Positions 30,411 through 38,914 of a stretch of DNA of 55,153 nucleotides are shown here, in pieces. The translations under genes and the position numbers were made by a program. Below the pieces are notes generated by a model that was not told the origin of the DNA, did no database searches, and saw only the letters and a program-made list of their open reading frames with translations. Position 1 is the stretch's first letter. Each line of letters starts with the position of its first letter. Location of the stretch: positions 1 through 55,153 of the forward strand of contig NZ_JALIDZ010000016.1 in assembly GCF_025397915.1 (NCBI RefSeq), in the 5' to 3' direction. The DNA comes from Microbaculum marinisediminis. GTDB lineage: Bacteria; Pseudomonadota; Alphaproteobacteria; Rhizobiales; Tepidamorphaceae.

Positions 30411-31909
30411 CTGGACGCGGAGGCGCCGGCCCTTCGGCGCCGCATGAGTACGCCGATCAGCGGGGAGAGCCAGATCAGGACCGTCACGATCCCCAGGCCC
30501 GCGGCGATCGGGCGCTCGAAGAAGCCGAGGAACGAGCCGTCCGACTTGATCATGGAGGTGACGAAGGTCTCCTCCAGCATCGGCCCGATGACGATGCCGA
30601 GGATGCACGGCGCGATCGGGATGCGGTTCTCCTCCATGACGAAACCGAGGATGCCGAAGGCGAGCATCACGATGATGCCGTAGCTGGAATTGCTGGAGGC
30701 GAAGGCGCCGACAATGCAGAACGCGAGGATCACCGGCATCATGATGTTGCGCGGCACGAGCAGCAGCCGCTTGGCCAGCTTGATCGTGACCCAGCCGAGC
30801 GGAATCATCACCAGGTTGGCGAGCACGAAGATGATGAACACCGCGTAGATCGACTGCGGATTGAACAGGAACAGCGTCGGCCCGGGGTTGAGGCCCTTCA
30901 CGTAGAGGACGCCGATCACGATCGCGGTGATGGTGTCGCCCGGAATGCCGAAGACGAGGGCGGGGATCCAGGCCGAGGCCAGCGCCGCGTTGTTCGCCGA
31001 TGTGCTCTCGACGATGCCCTCGACGTGGCCCGTGCCGAACTTCTCGGGCGTGCGCGACATCTTGCGGCTCACCGCATAGGCCACCCAGGCGGCGATGTCG
31101 GCGCCGGCGCCGGGAAGCGCACCGATGGCGATGCCCAGCGCGTTGCCCCTGAGCTGCTGGCGCCAGTAGGTCCTGACCATCCCGCCCCAGTGCTTGAAGA
31201 TGTTGCCGGTCGCCGTCTGCAGCCTGCCGATCGAGGGCACGCCGCTGGCGATGGACCGCAGCACCTCGGAGACGGCGAACAGGCCGATCATCGCCGGAAT
31301 GAAATCGATGCCGGCGAGAAGGTCGGTGGAGCCGAAGGTGAAGCGCGGAACGCCGGCCGGGTTGTTCAGGCCGATCGTCGCGATCGCCAGGCCGATGAAC
31401 AGGCTGATGAAGGCGCGCAGCGGCTGGGCGGAGCCGATGAACACGGCGCAGGTGAGGCCCAGAAGCGCCATCCAGAAATACTCGAAGGACGAGAACTTGA
31501 GCGCGACCTCGGCCAGCGCCGGCGCGGCGAAGATCAGAACGGCGGTGCCGGCAAGCCCGCCGAGCGCCGAGAACAGCAGGTTCGCGCCGAGCGCGGCCTC
31601 CGCCTCCCCGTTGCGCGTCATCGCGTAGGCTTCGTCGGTGTAGGCGGCGGACGCCGGGGTGCCGGGAATGCGCAGCAGCGTGCCGGGAATGTCGCCGGCG
31701 AAGATCGCCATCGCCGCGCAGGCGATGATCGCGCCGACCGCCGGCACCGGGTCCATGAAGAAGGTGAGGGGAACAAGCAGCGCGGTCGCCATCGTGGCCG
31801 TGAGGCCGGGAATGGCCCCGACCGTCAGGCCGAACAGGGCAGCGAGCAGCACCGTGGTGAACACCTGCCACTGAAGGACAAGCTCGAAGGCAGCGCCGAT
31901 CGCGTTCAC
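30404..31909 (-). CDS. tctA: Tripartite tricarboxylate transporter, large membrane subunit TctA
   Basis: 501 residues, about 12 membrane segments, with the TctA marks GLTVGAIPGLTATMATALLVPLTF near the start, FAGDIPGTLLRIPGTPASAAYT, and GALPGAGADIAAWVAY in the second half. TctA forms the transport path for carboxylates driven by an ion gradient. It is the last gene of tctC-tctB-tctA, 12 nt after tctB. Substrate specificity lies in TctC and cannot be read; citrate is only the founding example. Confidence 0.95.
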   Translation of the reverse strand: MNAIGAAFELVLQWQVFTTVLLAALFGLTVGAIPGLTATMATALLVPLTFFMDPVPAVGAIIACAAMAIFAGDIPGTLLRIPGTPASAAYTDEAYAMTRNGEAEAALGANLLFSALGGLAGTAVLIFAAPALAEVALKFSSFEYFWMALLGLTCAVFIGSAQPLRAFISLFIGLAIATIGLNNPAGVPRFTFGSTDLLAGIDFIPAMIGLFAVSEVLRSIASGVPSIGRLQTATGNIFKHWGGMVRTYWRQQLRGNALGIAIGALPGAGADIAAWVAYAVSRKMSRTPEKFGTGHVEGIVESTSANNAALASAWIPALVFGIPGDTITAIVIGVLYVKGLNPGPTLFLFNPQSIYAVFIIFVLANLVMIPLGWVTIKLAKRLLLVPRNIMMPVILAFCIVGAFASSNSSYGIIVMLAFGILGFVMEENRIPIAPCILGIVIGPMLEETFVTSMIKSDGSFLGFFERPIAAGLGIVTVLIWLSPLIGVLMRRRRAGASASSQ

Positions 31910-31921
31910 GAAGTCACGTCC

Positions 31922-32389
31922 TCACCAGGGAATGCGGGGAAACAGGCCGTTGGGCAGCGGCACGAGCAGCAGGCCGGCGAACACGCCGTGAATGACGATG
32001 GTGACGACGACCGCGAGCACGACCGCCGCCGGCCAGCGAACCCTCAGAAACAGGAGCAGGCCGAGCAGCATCGCCGCCATGACCGGGATGAACCCGATTA
32101 TCGGGGCAAGCCAGATGTATCCGGTGATTGCGAGCACGGTCAGCGCGACGCCGACCACCGCGCGGAGGTCCAGCATCCACTCGGCCGCCTCGAGGTGTCG
32201 GCCGCTGGAGCGCAGCCCTTGCATCACGAGAAGCCCCCCGCAGCCGGCGAACCCTATGGCGATGGCGGTCGGAAAGATCGCCGCGCCATAGGTCTGGCCT
32301 GGTATGGCGGGAAACGTCTGGGAATACCCGGCGAGGGCTGCCCCGAAGGCAATCAGCACCCCGCCGAGCATCGTGTCGCTGATCCGCAT
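31922..32389 (-). CDS. tctB: Tripartite tricarboxylate transporter, small membrane subunit TctB
   Basis: 155 residues with four predicted membrane helices (MLGGVLIAFGAALAGYS, AIFPTAIAIGFAGCGGLLVMQGL, VVGVALTVLAITGYIWLAPIIGFIPVMAAMLLGLLLFL, VVLAVVVTIVIHGVFAGLLLVPLP). Size, fold and place between tctC and tctA make the assignment secure although TctB sequences are poorly conserved. 25 nt after tctC. Confidence 0.9.
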   Translation of the reverse strand: MRISDTMLGGVLIAFGAALAGYSQTFPAIPGQTYGAAIFPTAIAIGFAGCGGLLVMQGLRSSGRHLEAAEWMLDLRAVVGVALTVLAITGYIWLAPIIGFIPVMAAMLLGLLLFLRVRWPAAVVLAVVVTIVIHGVFAGLLLVPLPNGLFPRIPW

Positions 32390-32414
32390 GGGATCTCGCC
32401 TCAGGCGAAGGCGG

Positions 32415-33392
32415 TCACTTGGCGATGCCGACCGCCTTCATCACCGCGCCGAGGCTCGCGTCAGACTGTTTCATGAAAGCCTCGAAGTCGGCGCCGGACG
32501 CCCAACGGACGCCGAAGCCGCGATCTTTCATGAAGGTCTGGTAGTCATCCGAGTTGTAGACCTTCTCCAGCGCCGCGGAGAGCGTCTGCGTCACGTCGTC
32601 GGGCAGGCCCTTCGGGCCGACGATGCCGCGCCAGGCGCCGATCGTCCAATCCGACCCGATCGCCTCCTTCAGCGTCGGCACGTCGGGGAACAGCGCGGCG
32701 CGCTTGTCGGACATGATCGCCAGCGACTTCACGCGGCCGGCCTCGATCAGGGACCGCGCCTCGGGAAGCGAGCAGGGCACGATCGCGACGCCGCCGGCGA
32801 CGAGATCCTGAAGGCCCGGGGCCGCACCCTGGCTCGGCACCCACGGCACCGAAGCGGGATCGATGTCGGCGCTGTTCAGCATGCCGGCGATCGCGAGATG
32901 CCAGATGCCGCCCTGGCCGGTGCCCGACGCCTTCAGGCTGCCCGGTTCGGCCTTGATCGCCGCGATCAGATCCTCGGCGGTGGCGTAGGGCGAATCCGCC
33001 GCCACCTGCAGGCCGGCCGGATCCTCGTTGACGAGCGCGATCGGCGTATAGGACTCGTAGGTCAGGTCGGTCAGTCCCTGCCAGTGCATCATGTTGATCT
33101 CGACGGTCGCGACGCCGATCGTGTAGCCGTCCGGCGCGGCCTCGGCGATTGCCGAATGGCCGACGACGCCGGACCCGCCCGTGCGGTTGACGACATTCAC
33201 CGGCTGGCCGAGTTCCTTTTCGAGAATGGAGGCGATGATGCGACCGGTGGCATCGGTGCCGCCGCCCGCGCCCCACGGCACGATCAGAGTCAGAGGCCGA
33301 TCCGGATATTGGGCGTTTGCGGGTCCCGCTACGGCAGTCAGGATCGAAATCGCAAACAACACCAACGCGCTACGAAGAGCCCGTCCAAGCAT
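32415..33392 (-). CDS. tctC: Tripartite tricarboxylate transporter substrate-binding protein TctC
   Basis: 325 residues: signal peptide (SALVLFAISILTAVAGPANA) then YPDRPLTLIVPWGAGGGTDATGRIIA, VVNRTGGSGVVG, APDGYTIGVATVEINMMHW and WRGIVGPKGLPDDV, all characteristic of the Bug/TctC family of periplasmic binding proteins. It captures a carboxylic acid and delivers it to TctBA. GGGAGG precedes the ATG at 33392. It is the first gene of the operon and is divergent from the SAF oxidoreductase, with which it shares a 151-nt promoter region. Confidence 0.95.
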   Translation of the reverse strand: MLGRALRSALVLFAISILTAVAGPANAQYPDRPLTLIVPWGAGGGTDATGRIIASILEKELGQPVNVVNRTGGSGVVGHSAIAEAAPDGYTIGVATVEINMMHWQGLTDLTYESYTPIALVNEDPAGLQVAADSPYATAEDLIAAIKAEPGSLKASGTGQGGIWHLAIAGMLNSADIDPASVPWVPSQGAAPGLQDLVAGGVAIVPCSLPEARSLIEAGRVKSLAIMSDKRAALFPDVPTLKEAIGSDWTIGAWRGIVGPKGLPDDVTQTLSAALEKVYNSDDYQTFMKDRGFGVRWASGADFEAFMKQSDASLGAVMKAVGIAK

Positions 33393-33414
33393 GTATTCCT
33401 CCCGAAGTTATTCT

Positions 33415-33424
33415 GTGTATACGT
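33415..33424. promoter_or_regulatory. Possible GntR-type operator half-site GTGTATACGT
   Basis: A GTATAC palindrome (33417-33422) in an AT-rich stretch in the tctC/oxidoreductase divergent region. FCD-type GntR operators often have a TNGTNxACNA form around TATAC. Weak on its own. Confidence 0.3.
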
Positions 33425-33543
33425 TTCGAAGTGTGCACGGAAAGGTGCGACCCGCGCAACCGGGATTGTGCGGTGGGAGGTAGTCCTGGTTCGCATACCG
33501 CGGGGGTGAGCGATCGCAGGCGGTCCGAAAAAAGGGGAAATCA

Positions 33544-34842
33544 ATGAACCTGATGGCATTGCTCGCGGCGCGCGCGGACGGCGGACGGCAGGTGAAGGCG
33601 GGGCTGATCGGCGCCGGCAAGTTCGGCTCGATGTTCCTGTCCCAGGTGCCGACCATCCCCGGCCTCGAGGTCGCGGCCATCGCCGACCTCGATGTCGACC
33701 GGGCGAGAGCGGCCTGCCGCACGGTCGGCTGGGACGAGGACCGGATCGCGGCGACGACCTTCGTGGACGACGGGGCCGCGCTCTGCGCGCGCGACGATGT
33801 CGAGGTGGTGATCGAGGCGACCGGCAATCCGAAGGCCGGCATCGCCCACGCGCTCGCCGCCTTCGAGGCGGGCAAGCACATCGTCATGGTCAACGTGGAG
33901 GCCGACGTGCTGGCCGGTCCGGCCCTGGCGGCGCGGGCGCGCTCGGCGGGGGTCGTCTACTCGATGGCCTATGGCGATCAGCCGGCGCTCGTCTGCGAGA
34001 TGGTCGACTGGGCGCGTGCCTGCGGCTTCAAGGTGGCGGCGGCCGGAAAGGGCACGAAGTACCTGCCGGGCTTCCATCACGTGACGCCGGACGACGTCTG
34101 GTCCCATTACGGCCTCAGCGACGAGCAGGCCGCGGCGGCCGGCATGAACGCGCAGATGTTCAACTCGTTCCTGGACGGCACCAAATCGGCGATCGAGATG
34201 GCGGCGATCGCCAACGCGACGGGATTGGACGTCCCCTCGGACGGCCTGCTGTTTCCGCCCTGCGGCGTCGACGATCTCGCCCACATCCTGCGGCCCAGAT
34301 CGGCCGGCGGCGTGCTCGAGGGCGGCGGCATGGTCGAGGTGATCTCGAGCCTCGAGCGCGACTCGCGGCCGGTCTACCGGGACCTGCGCTGGGGCGTCTA
34401 CGTGGTTCTCGAAGCGCCGAACGACTACGCCGCCGACTGCTTCCGCCAATACGGCCTGAAGACCGATGCGAGCGGCCGGTACGCGGCGATGTACAAGCCG
34501 TTCCATCTGATCGGCCTCGAGCTGTCGGTGTCGGTGCTCAGTGCTGCCCTGCGCGGCGAGCCCACGGGCACGACACGACGCTTCCGGGGCGACGCGGTGG
34601 CGGTGGCCAAGCGCGACCTGAAGGTCGGCGACCGGCTCGACGGCGAGGGCGGCTACACGGTCTGGGGCAAGCTTCTGCCCGCGCAGACGAGCCTGTCGGT
34701 CGGCGCCCTGCCGATCGGGCTCGCACATGGCGTGACGCTCACATCAGCGGTGGCGGCCGGCGACGTCGTGCGGTTCGCCGACATCGAGCCTGCCGACAAC
34801 CTCGCCGTCACGATCCGGCGGGAAGCCGAGGCAATGACTTGA
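33544..34842 (+). CDS. NAD(P)-dependent oxidoreductase with C-terminal SAF domain
   Basis: 432 residues. A Rossmann domain (AGLIGAGKFGSMFLSQ at 19-34, VVIEATGNPKAG near 88) like homoserine dehydrogenase is followed by a catalytic domain (AYGDQPALVCEMVDWARACGFKV, KGTKYLPGFHHVTPDDVW) and a SAF domain at the end (AVAKRDLKVGDRLDGEGGYTVWGKLLPA). Proteins of this layout are often found with sugar-acid or branched carbohydrate catabolic genes. AAAAGGGG precedes the ATG at 33544. It is divergent from tctCBA, so it probably processes the acid that system imports. Confidence 0.85.
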   Translation: MNLMALLAARADGGRQVKAGLIGAGKFGSMFLSQVPTIPGLEVAAIADLDVDRARAACRTVGWDEDRIAATTFVDDGAALCARDDVEVVIEATGNPKAGIAHALAAFEAGKHIVMVNVEADVLAGPALAARARSAGVVYSMAYGDQPALVCEMVDWARACGFKVAAAGKGTKYLPGFHHVTPDDVWSHYGLSDEQAAAAGMNAQMFNSFLDGTKSAIEMAAIANATGLDVPSDGLLFPPCGVDDLAHILRPRSAGGVLEGGGMVEVISSLERDSRPVYRDLRWGVYVVLEAPNDYAADCFRQYGLKTDASGRYAAMYKPFHLIGLELSVSVLSAALRGEPTGTTRRFRGDAVAVAKRDLKVGDRLDGEGGYTVWGKLLPAQTSLSVGALPIGLAHGVTLTSAVAAGDVVRFADIEPADNLAVTIRREAEAMT

Positions 34843-34888
34843 TTTTTCGCGCACCGGCCGGCGGGTCGATACCGTTCTGAAACACAAG

Positions 34889-34904
34889 GTTACGAACTGG
34901 TAAC
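34889..34904. promoter_or_regulatory. Dyad GTTAC-N6-GTAAC upstream of the three-gene membrane cassette
   Basis: A 5-bp inverted repeat with 6-nt spacer, 127 nt before the start at 35031, in an AT-richer region. Possible operator. Confidence 0.3.
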
Positions 34905-35030
34905 GGAAAAGCCTCAAAACCGCCGCGGTTTCTGTCCGTCGTCGCCAAAGTCCGGACCAACCGCCGCCGGATTGGTCCTGTCTCTTTCGATCCGGAGAGT
35001 TCGAAATCAACCGAACCAGAGGGTCTAAAA

Positions 35031-35411
35031 ATGACACACACCAAAGTCGCGACCGATCGCAAGAGGGGTGGCCGTTGGGCGTTTGCCGCGATCGTTGCCG
35101 CCGCGCTGCTCGCGACGCCGGTCGCGGTGCCCCATGCGGTCGGCGCAACCAGCGACGGCTTCACCGGACCCGTCTCGATGGAGTCAGCCCAATCGGCGAC
35201 CCGATCGGATACACAGTCGGCGGCGCCCTCGCGGCGGGCCGGACTGATCGGCGTCGCCGTGCCGTCCCTGACGCCCGGATTGCCGCCGCCGCATTTGTCG
35301 TCCCTGTCCGACCGGCGCATCGTCGCCGGCGTGATCCTGGTGCTGTTCGCGGGGCTCGGGACCCTGACGGTTTCGATGTGGCGGGAACTCGGTCGGCGGG
35401 CGGGCCTGTAA
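35031..35411 (+). CDS. Small bitopic membrane protein of unknown function (cassette gene 1)
   Basis: 126 residues. An N-terminal signal or anchor (RWAFAAIVAAALLATPVAVPHAVGA), a Ser/Ala/Thr-rich linker of about 45 residues, a Pro-rich turn (VPSLTPGLPPPHLSS), and a C-terminal transmembrane helix RRIVAGVILVLFAGLGTLTVSMW with a basic tail. Its TAA overlaps the ATG of the next gene (TAATG), so translation is probably coupled. The family is not recognised. The outline resembles that of cassette gene 3. Confidence 0.65.
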   Translation: MTHTKVATDRKRGGRWAFAAIVAAALLATPVAVPHAVGATSDGFTGPVSMESAQSATRSDTQSAAPSRRAGLIGVAVPSLTPGLPPPHLSSLSDRRIVAGVILVLFAGLGTLTVSMWRELGRRAGL

Positions 35412-35638
35412 TGGCCGCCGCCGGACGCCGCTCGCCCGGCGCCTGGTTCAAACGCGCCGGTACGCCCTTGCGGGTGATCGCCGTCTGCCTGACGGCGATC
35501 CTGCTGGTCGGGCTGGCGCTGATCGCCGACGGTTTGATGATGAAGGTCGAAAACGACCACGACGAACCGCGTCGGACGTCGACGCTGTTGTCGAACCATG
35601 ACGCGGCGCGATACGGCGCGCCCATCCGTCACCAGTGA
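35411..35638 (+). CDS. Small single-span membrane protein (cassette gene 2)
   Basis: 75 residues starting MAAAGRRSPGAWFKRAGTP, a basic N-terminus, one helix LRVIAVCLTAILLVGLALIADGLM, and a charged tail KVENDHDEPRRTS. It starts in the stop of the preceding gene (TAATG at 35409-35413). Orientation should be N-in by the positive-inside rule. Function unknown. Confidence 0.6.
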   Translation: MAAAGRRSPGAWFKRAGTPLRVIAVCLTAILLVGLALIADGLMMKVENDHDEPRRTSTLLSNHDAARYGAPIRHQ

Positions 35639-35761
35639 CCTCGCCACAATGACGCCTTGGAATCTGCCCGACTGCGTCATCAAGCCAGCAAACCCACGCC
35701 GGAAACATCACGTCATTGTTGGGGGTCGGCAAGTTCCGCATCCCACAGGACGGAGAGCAAG

Positions 35762-36241
35762 ATGTTTCCGTTGCTTGCCGGCGGGCATGGCATCGCGTAT
35801 CGCCACCCGTCCGGTTTATTCCAGACACTGATTGCCAGTTTACGCCGTTCGCTCCTGGGCGTGACGGTCTTCCTTGTCGCCCTGCAGGCGCTGCTGTGCC
35901 TCGGCGCGTCCTGCGCCCTGGCGGACAGCGGTGCCGCCGGCACGACAGCAGGATCGGCGGGCGCATCGTCAGGGTCGGGCGTGATCATGGCCGGCACCAT
36001 CACACCGAACGCCGTCCGCGTTCCCGGTGCCAACCCGCATTGGACGTTGCGCGAGCCGGTCGCCGCGGTCCAACCGGCCAATACAAGCGACAGGAAAGTC
36101 CAGCGGATCGTCGGCCCGCATGCGCAGGTGTCCATGTTCTCCTGGCGCGAAATCCTGTTCTACGCGATGGTCGTGGTGGTCGTCATCGGCGGCTATCTGG
36201 TCTTTACCGGCGGCCACGATCGGCCCTCGCGACACCCCTGA
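35762..36241 (+). CDS. Small membrane protein with two hydrophobic segments (cassette gene 3)
   Basis: 159 residues. Segment one SLLGVTVFLVALQALLCLGASCALA may be a late signal sequence; then a Gly/Ser/Ala/Thr linker, HWTLREPVAAVQPANTS and a C-terminal helix REILFYAMVVVVVIGGYLVF with a short basic tail. GGAGAGCAAG precedes the ATG at 35762, 123 nt after cassette gene 2. The layout signal-linker-TM is like cassette gene 1. I do not recognise a family. Confidence 0.6.
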   Translation: MFPLLAGGHGIAYRHPSGLFQTLIASLRRSLLGVTVFLVALQALLCLGASCALADSGAAGTTAGSAGASSGSGVIMAGTITPNAVRVPGANPHWTLREPVAAVQPANTSDRKVQRIVGPHAQVSMFSWREILFYAMVVVVVIGGYLVFTGGHDRPSRHP

Positions 36242-36542
36242 TCCCTACCGACGTTCGTCGTGCGCGCGTCGAGGCCATAGAACCGGGCCGCCAGCGCATC
36301 GCTTGCCCGCGCGGCGATGCGGCAACGCTTCACACGAATCCGCATTCGCCCAAAAAAACGCCGCCTCGACGGGCGGCGCAAGATTGAATTGGAGCGAATT
36401 TCAGAACCTCGAGGCCCGGCGTCGCGGAACCCAAAAACTCGTGAATTCCCGTACACGCTAACCGAATGTGTAAACAAAGGGAAACCATTCAGCGGTTTAA
36501 GGTTAAGTTCTGTCCCAAAACGGTTAATCGGGTCGATCGGGT
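36242..36542. other. AT-richer convergent intergenic region
   Basis: 301 bases between the ends of cassette gene 3 and the SRPBCC gene. It holds a minus-strand terminator (36352-36378) and an AT-rich block 36455-36535 with repeated TTAAG/TTAAC/TTAAT motifs. No protein gene is seen; an untranslated RNA on the minus strand is possible. Confidence 0.4.
36352..36378 (-). terminator. Rho-independent terminator
   Basis: CGCCGCC (36359-36365) pairs with GGCGGCG (36372-36378); on the minus strand it is followed by seven T. It lies about 165 nt beyond the SRPBCC gene. Confidence 0.8.
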
Positions 36543-37097
36543 TTACCCGGCGCTATCCTTCGTCTCCTCGACGAGCGCCTTCAGATTGGCCAGGCCCGTC
36601 TCGTAGTCGTTGCCGACCCAGCGATCGAACATCAGACCGAACCAGCGGGCGACCGGGTTCGTGCCGAGATCGGTCGTGAATCCCCAGGTCACCTCGGTTC
36701 CGCCCTCGCTCGGAATCAGGACGATGGTCGTCTCTGCGGTGCCCATCTGGCCGAAATCCAGGCGCATCTCCACCGCGCGGCCGGGATCGTACGAGACGAC
36801 CGTCAGCGTGCCGGAGCCGACATTGGGATGGTCGCTGGACCAGCGCATGGTCTGGCCGATGCCGGTTTCGGGCCCTTCGAAGACATAGGTCGTGCCGTCC
36901 GGATCGTAGCCGGCCCAGGGCGACCAGTCGTTGAAGCGGCGCAGGTCGGACACGAACGGCCAGACCCCTGCCGGCGGCGCGTCGATGATGGCGTAGCGGC
37001 TGACCGCAACGGTGCGCGGCAGGATGGCGAGGCCGATGGCGGCAAGCGCGAGCGCGATGACGATCAGAACGACGACGATGCGGATCAGCCAGCGCAT
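36543..37097 (-). CDS. SRPBCC (START-like) family membrane-anchored protein
   Basis: 184 residues. An N-terminal helix LIRIVVVLIVIALALAAIGLAIL anchors it, followed by a SRPBCC/polyketide-cyclase-like domain: RYAIIDAPPAGVWPFVSDLRRFNDWSPWAGYDP, GIGQTMRWSSDHPNVGSGTLTVV and TEVTWGFTTDLGTNPVARWFGLMFDRWVGNDYETGLANLKALVE. The family binds hydrophobic ligands; many members have no known role. ATG at 37097 is chosen because the helix starts there. The ribosome binding site is weak. Confidence 0.88.
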   Translation of the reverse strand: MRWLIRIVVVLIVIALALAAIGLAILPRTVAVSRYAIIDAPPAGVWPFVSDLRRFNDWSPWAGYDPDGTTYVFEGPETGIGQTMRWSSDHPNVGSGTLTVVSYDPGRAVEMRLDFGQMGTAETTIVLIPSEGGTEVTWGFTTDLGTNPVARWFGLMFDRWVGNDYETGLANLKALVEETKDSAG

Positions 37098-37236
37098 TGT
37101 TTCGGTCGGGCTCCATCGCGGCTGTGCACACGATACCCGTAGCGGTGCGGTTTGGCGAATAGGCCCGTGTGGCATCCGGGAGCGGTTTTCGTGGGGCCGA
37201 TCCGCGCTAGATGCCCCTGATGACCGGAGGATGGCG

Positions 37237-38367
37237 ATGATCAAGGCGACAGCGGTATTTCTGGGGTTCGGGCTCGCGGCAGCCGCCGTGCCGGCGCTCG
37301 CCGAGCAGGCGTTCGATACGTCGGCGGGCCGCGTCCGTCTGGAAACGGTCGCCGCCGGCCTGGACCATCCCTGGTCGCTGGCCTTTCTTCCAGACGGTGC
37401 CATGCTGGTCACGGAGCGGCCCGGAACCGTGCGGATCGTCGGTCCGGACGGAAGCCTCTCGGCGCCGCTGCCCGGTGCACCGGCGACGCAGGACTGGGGG
37501 CAGGGCGGCATGCTGGATATCGTGCTCGACCCGAACTTCGCCGCCAACGGCATGATCTACCTGTCGTTCGCCGAGATCGAGGGCGGCAAGGCAGGGACCG
37601 CGGTCGCGCGGGCCCGGCTCGTGCGCGAGGGCGGCCCGCCCCGGCTTGAGGACACGCAGGTGATCTTCCGCATGACCGGCAAGACGGGCTCGACCCGGCA
37701 CTTCGGCTCGCGGTTCGTCTTCGCGCCGGATGGCATGCTGTTCGTCACCCTGGGCGACCGTGGCGACATGGAACGGGCACAGGATACGGCCGACCACGCC
37801 GGCTCGGTGATCCGCATCGCACCGGACGGCACGGTGCCCGCCGACAATCCCTTCGTCGACGGCGGCGGCCTGCCGGAGATCTGGTCGATCGGCCATCGCA
37901 ATCTCCAGGGGGCCGCGATCAATCCGGCGACCGGCGTGCTGTGGACCGTCGAGCACGGGGCGCGCGGCGGCGACGAGATCAATATCCCCAGGGCCGGGCG
38001 CAACTACGGCTGGCCGGTCATTTCCTACGGCCGGCACTATTCCGGCGGAAAGATCGGCATCGGCACGGCGAAGGAGGGGATGGAACAGCCGGTCCACTAC
38101 TGGGATCCGTCGATCGCCCCGTCCGGCATGGCGTTCTATACCGGCGACAGGTTTCCGGCGTGGACGGGCGATGTCTTCGTGGGGGCGTTGCGCGGCGCCC
38201 ACGTTGCCCGCCTCGCTCTCGACGGCGACAGTGTCGCCGCCGAGGAAACGCTGTTCGATGAACTCGGCGAACGCATCCGCGACATTCGCCAGGGACCGGA
38301 CGGGTATCTCTACCTCGTCACCGATTCCGGGGATGGCCGGATCCTGCGGGTCGTGCCGGCGGAGTGA
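37237..38367 (+). CDS. PQQ-dependent aldose sugar dehydrogenase (YliI/Asd type), periplasmic
   Basis: 376 residues with signal peptide ([18 protein letters not shown]) and the six-bladed propeller of soluble glucose/sorbosone dehydrogenases: [108 protein letters not shown]. These oxidise aldoses with PQQ in the periplasm. GGAGG touches the ATG at 37231, so the ATG at 37237 (7 nt away) is the better start. Whether the strain makes PQQ cannot be seen here. Confidence 0.9.
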   Translation: [376 protein letters not shown]

Positions 38368-38389
38368 TGCGTACCGGTTACTGATCCGA

Positions 38390-38833
38390 TCACATCGGGG
38401 GGATGCGCAGCACCTGGCCGGGATAGATCTTGTCGGGGTGCGTCAGCATGGGCTTGTTGGCCTCGAAGATGCGATTGTACTCGCCGCCCTTGCCCTTGCC
38501 GTAATGCGACTCGGCGATCGCCCACAGGGTGTCGCCTTTCGCGACTTCGTAGAAGACCGCATCGGGCTCCTTTTCCTCGACCGCGATCTCCTCGTCGACC
38601 TGGGCCACACCGGTCACGTTGCCGAGCGCCAGGATGATCTTCTCGCGAATCGAGCTCGACGGGGCGGTGCCGGCGACCTTGACGGTATCGCCATCGACCT
38701 TGATCTGCAGGTTCTCCGCGGTCAGGCCGAGATCCTTGACCGACTTCTGCAACGTATCGGCCGGCGGGGCCTCCTCGGCCGAGCCGATACCCAGTTTCTC
38801 ACCGACGTCCCTCAGAAACGAAAAAATTCCCAT
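38390..38833 (-). CDS. BON-LysM protein (Kbp/YgaU family)
   Basis: 147 residues, cytoplasmic by lack of a signal. A BON domain (about 25-85: [46 protein letters not shown]) precedes a LysM domain (95-146: [48 protein letters not shown]). This is the layout of E. coli Kbp, a potassium-binding protein. The GGAGG before the ATG at 38833 is strong. Convergent with the sugar dehydrogenase gene with only 22 nt between stops. Confidence 0.92.
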   Translation of the reverse strand: [147 protein letters not shown]

Positions 38834-38914
38834 GGCCACCTCCTCTCCATGACGAAACACCTGCCGCGGAGGTTAGGCGCTTCGGCCTCGATGGCAAAGG
38901 GCGGATTGCGCCGA

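Noticed and set aside
31025-32476. A 483-codon open frame opposite tctA and tctB
   Set aside because: Very charged low-complexity product, explained by the Ala/Leu/Gly codons of membrane proteins on the other strand.
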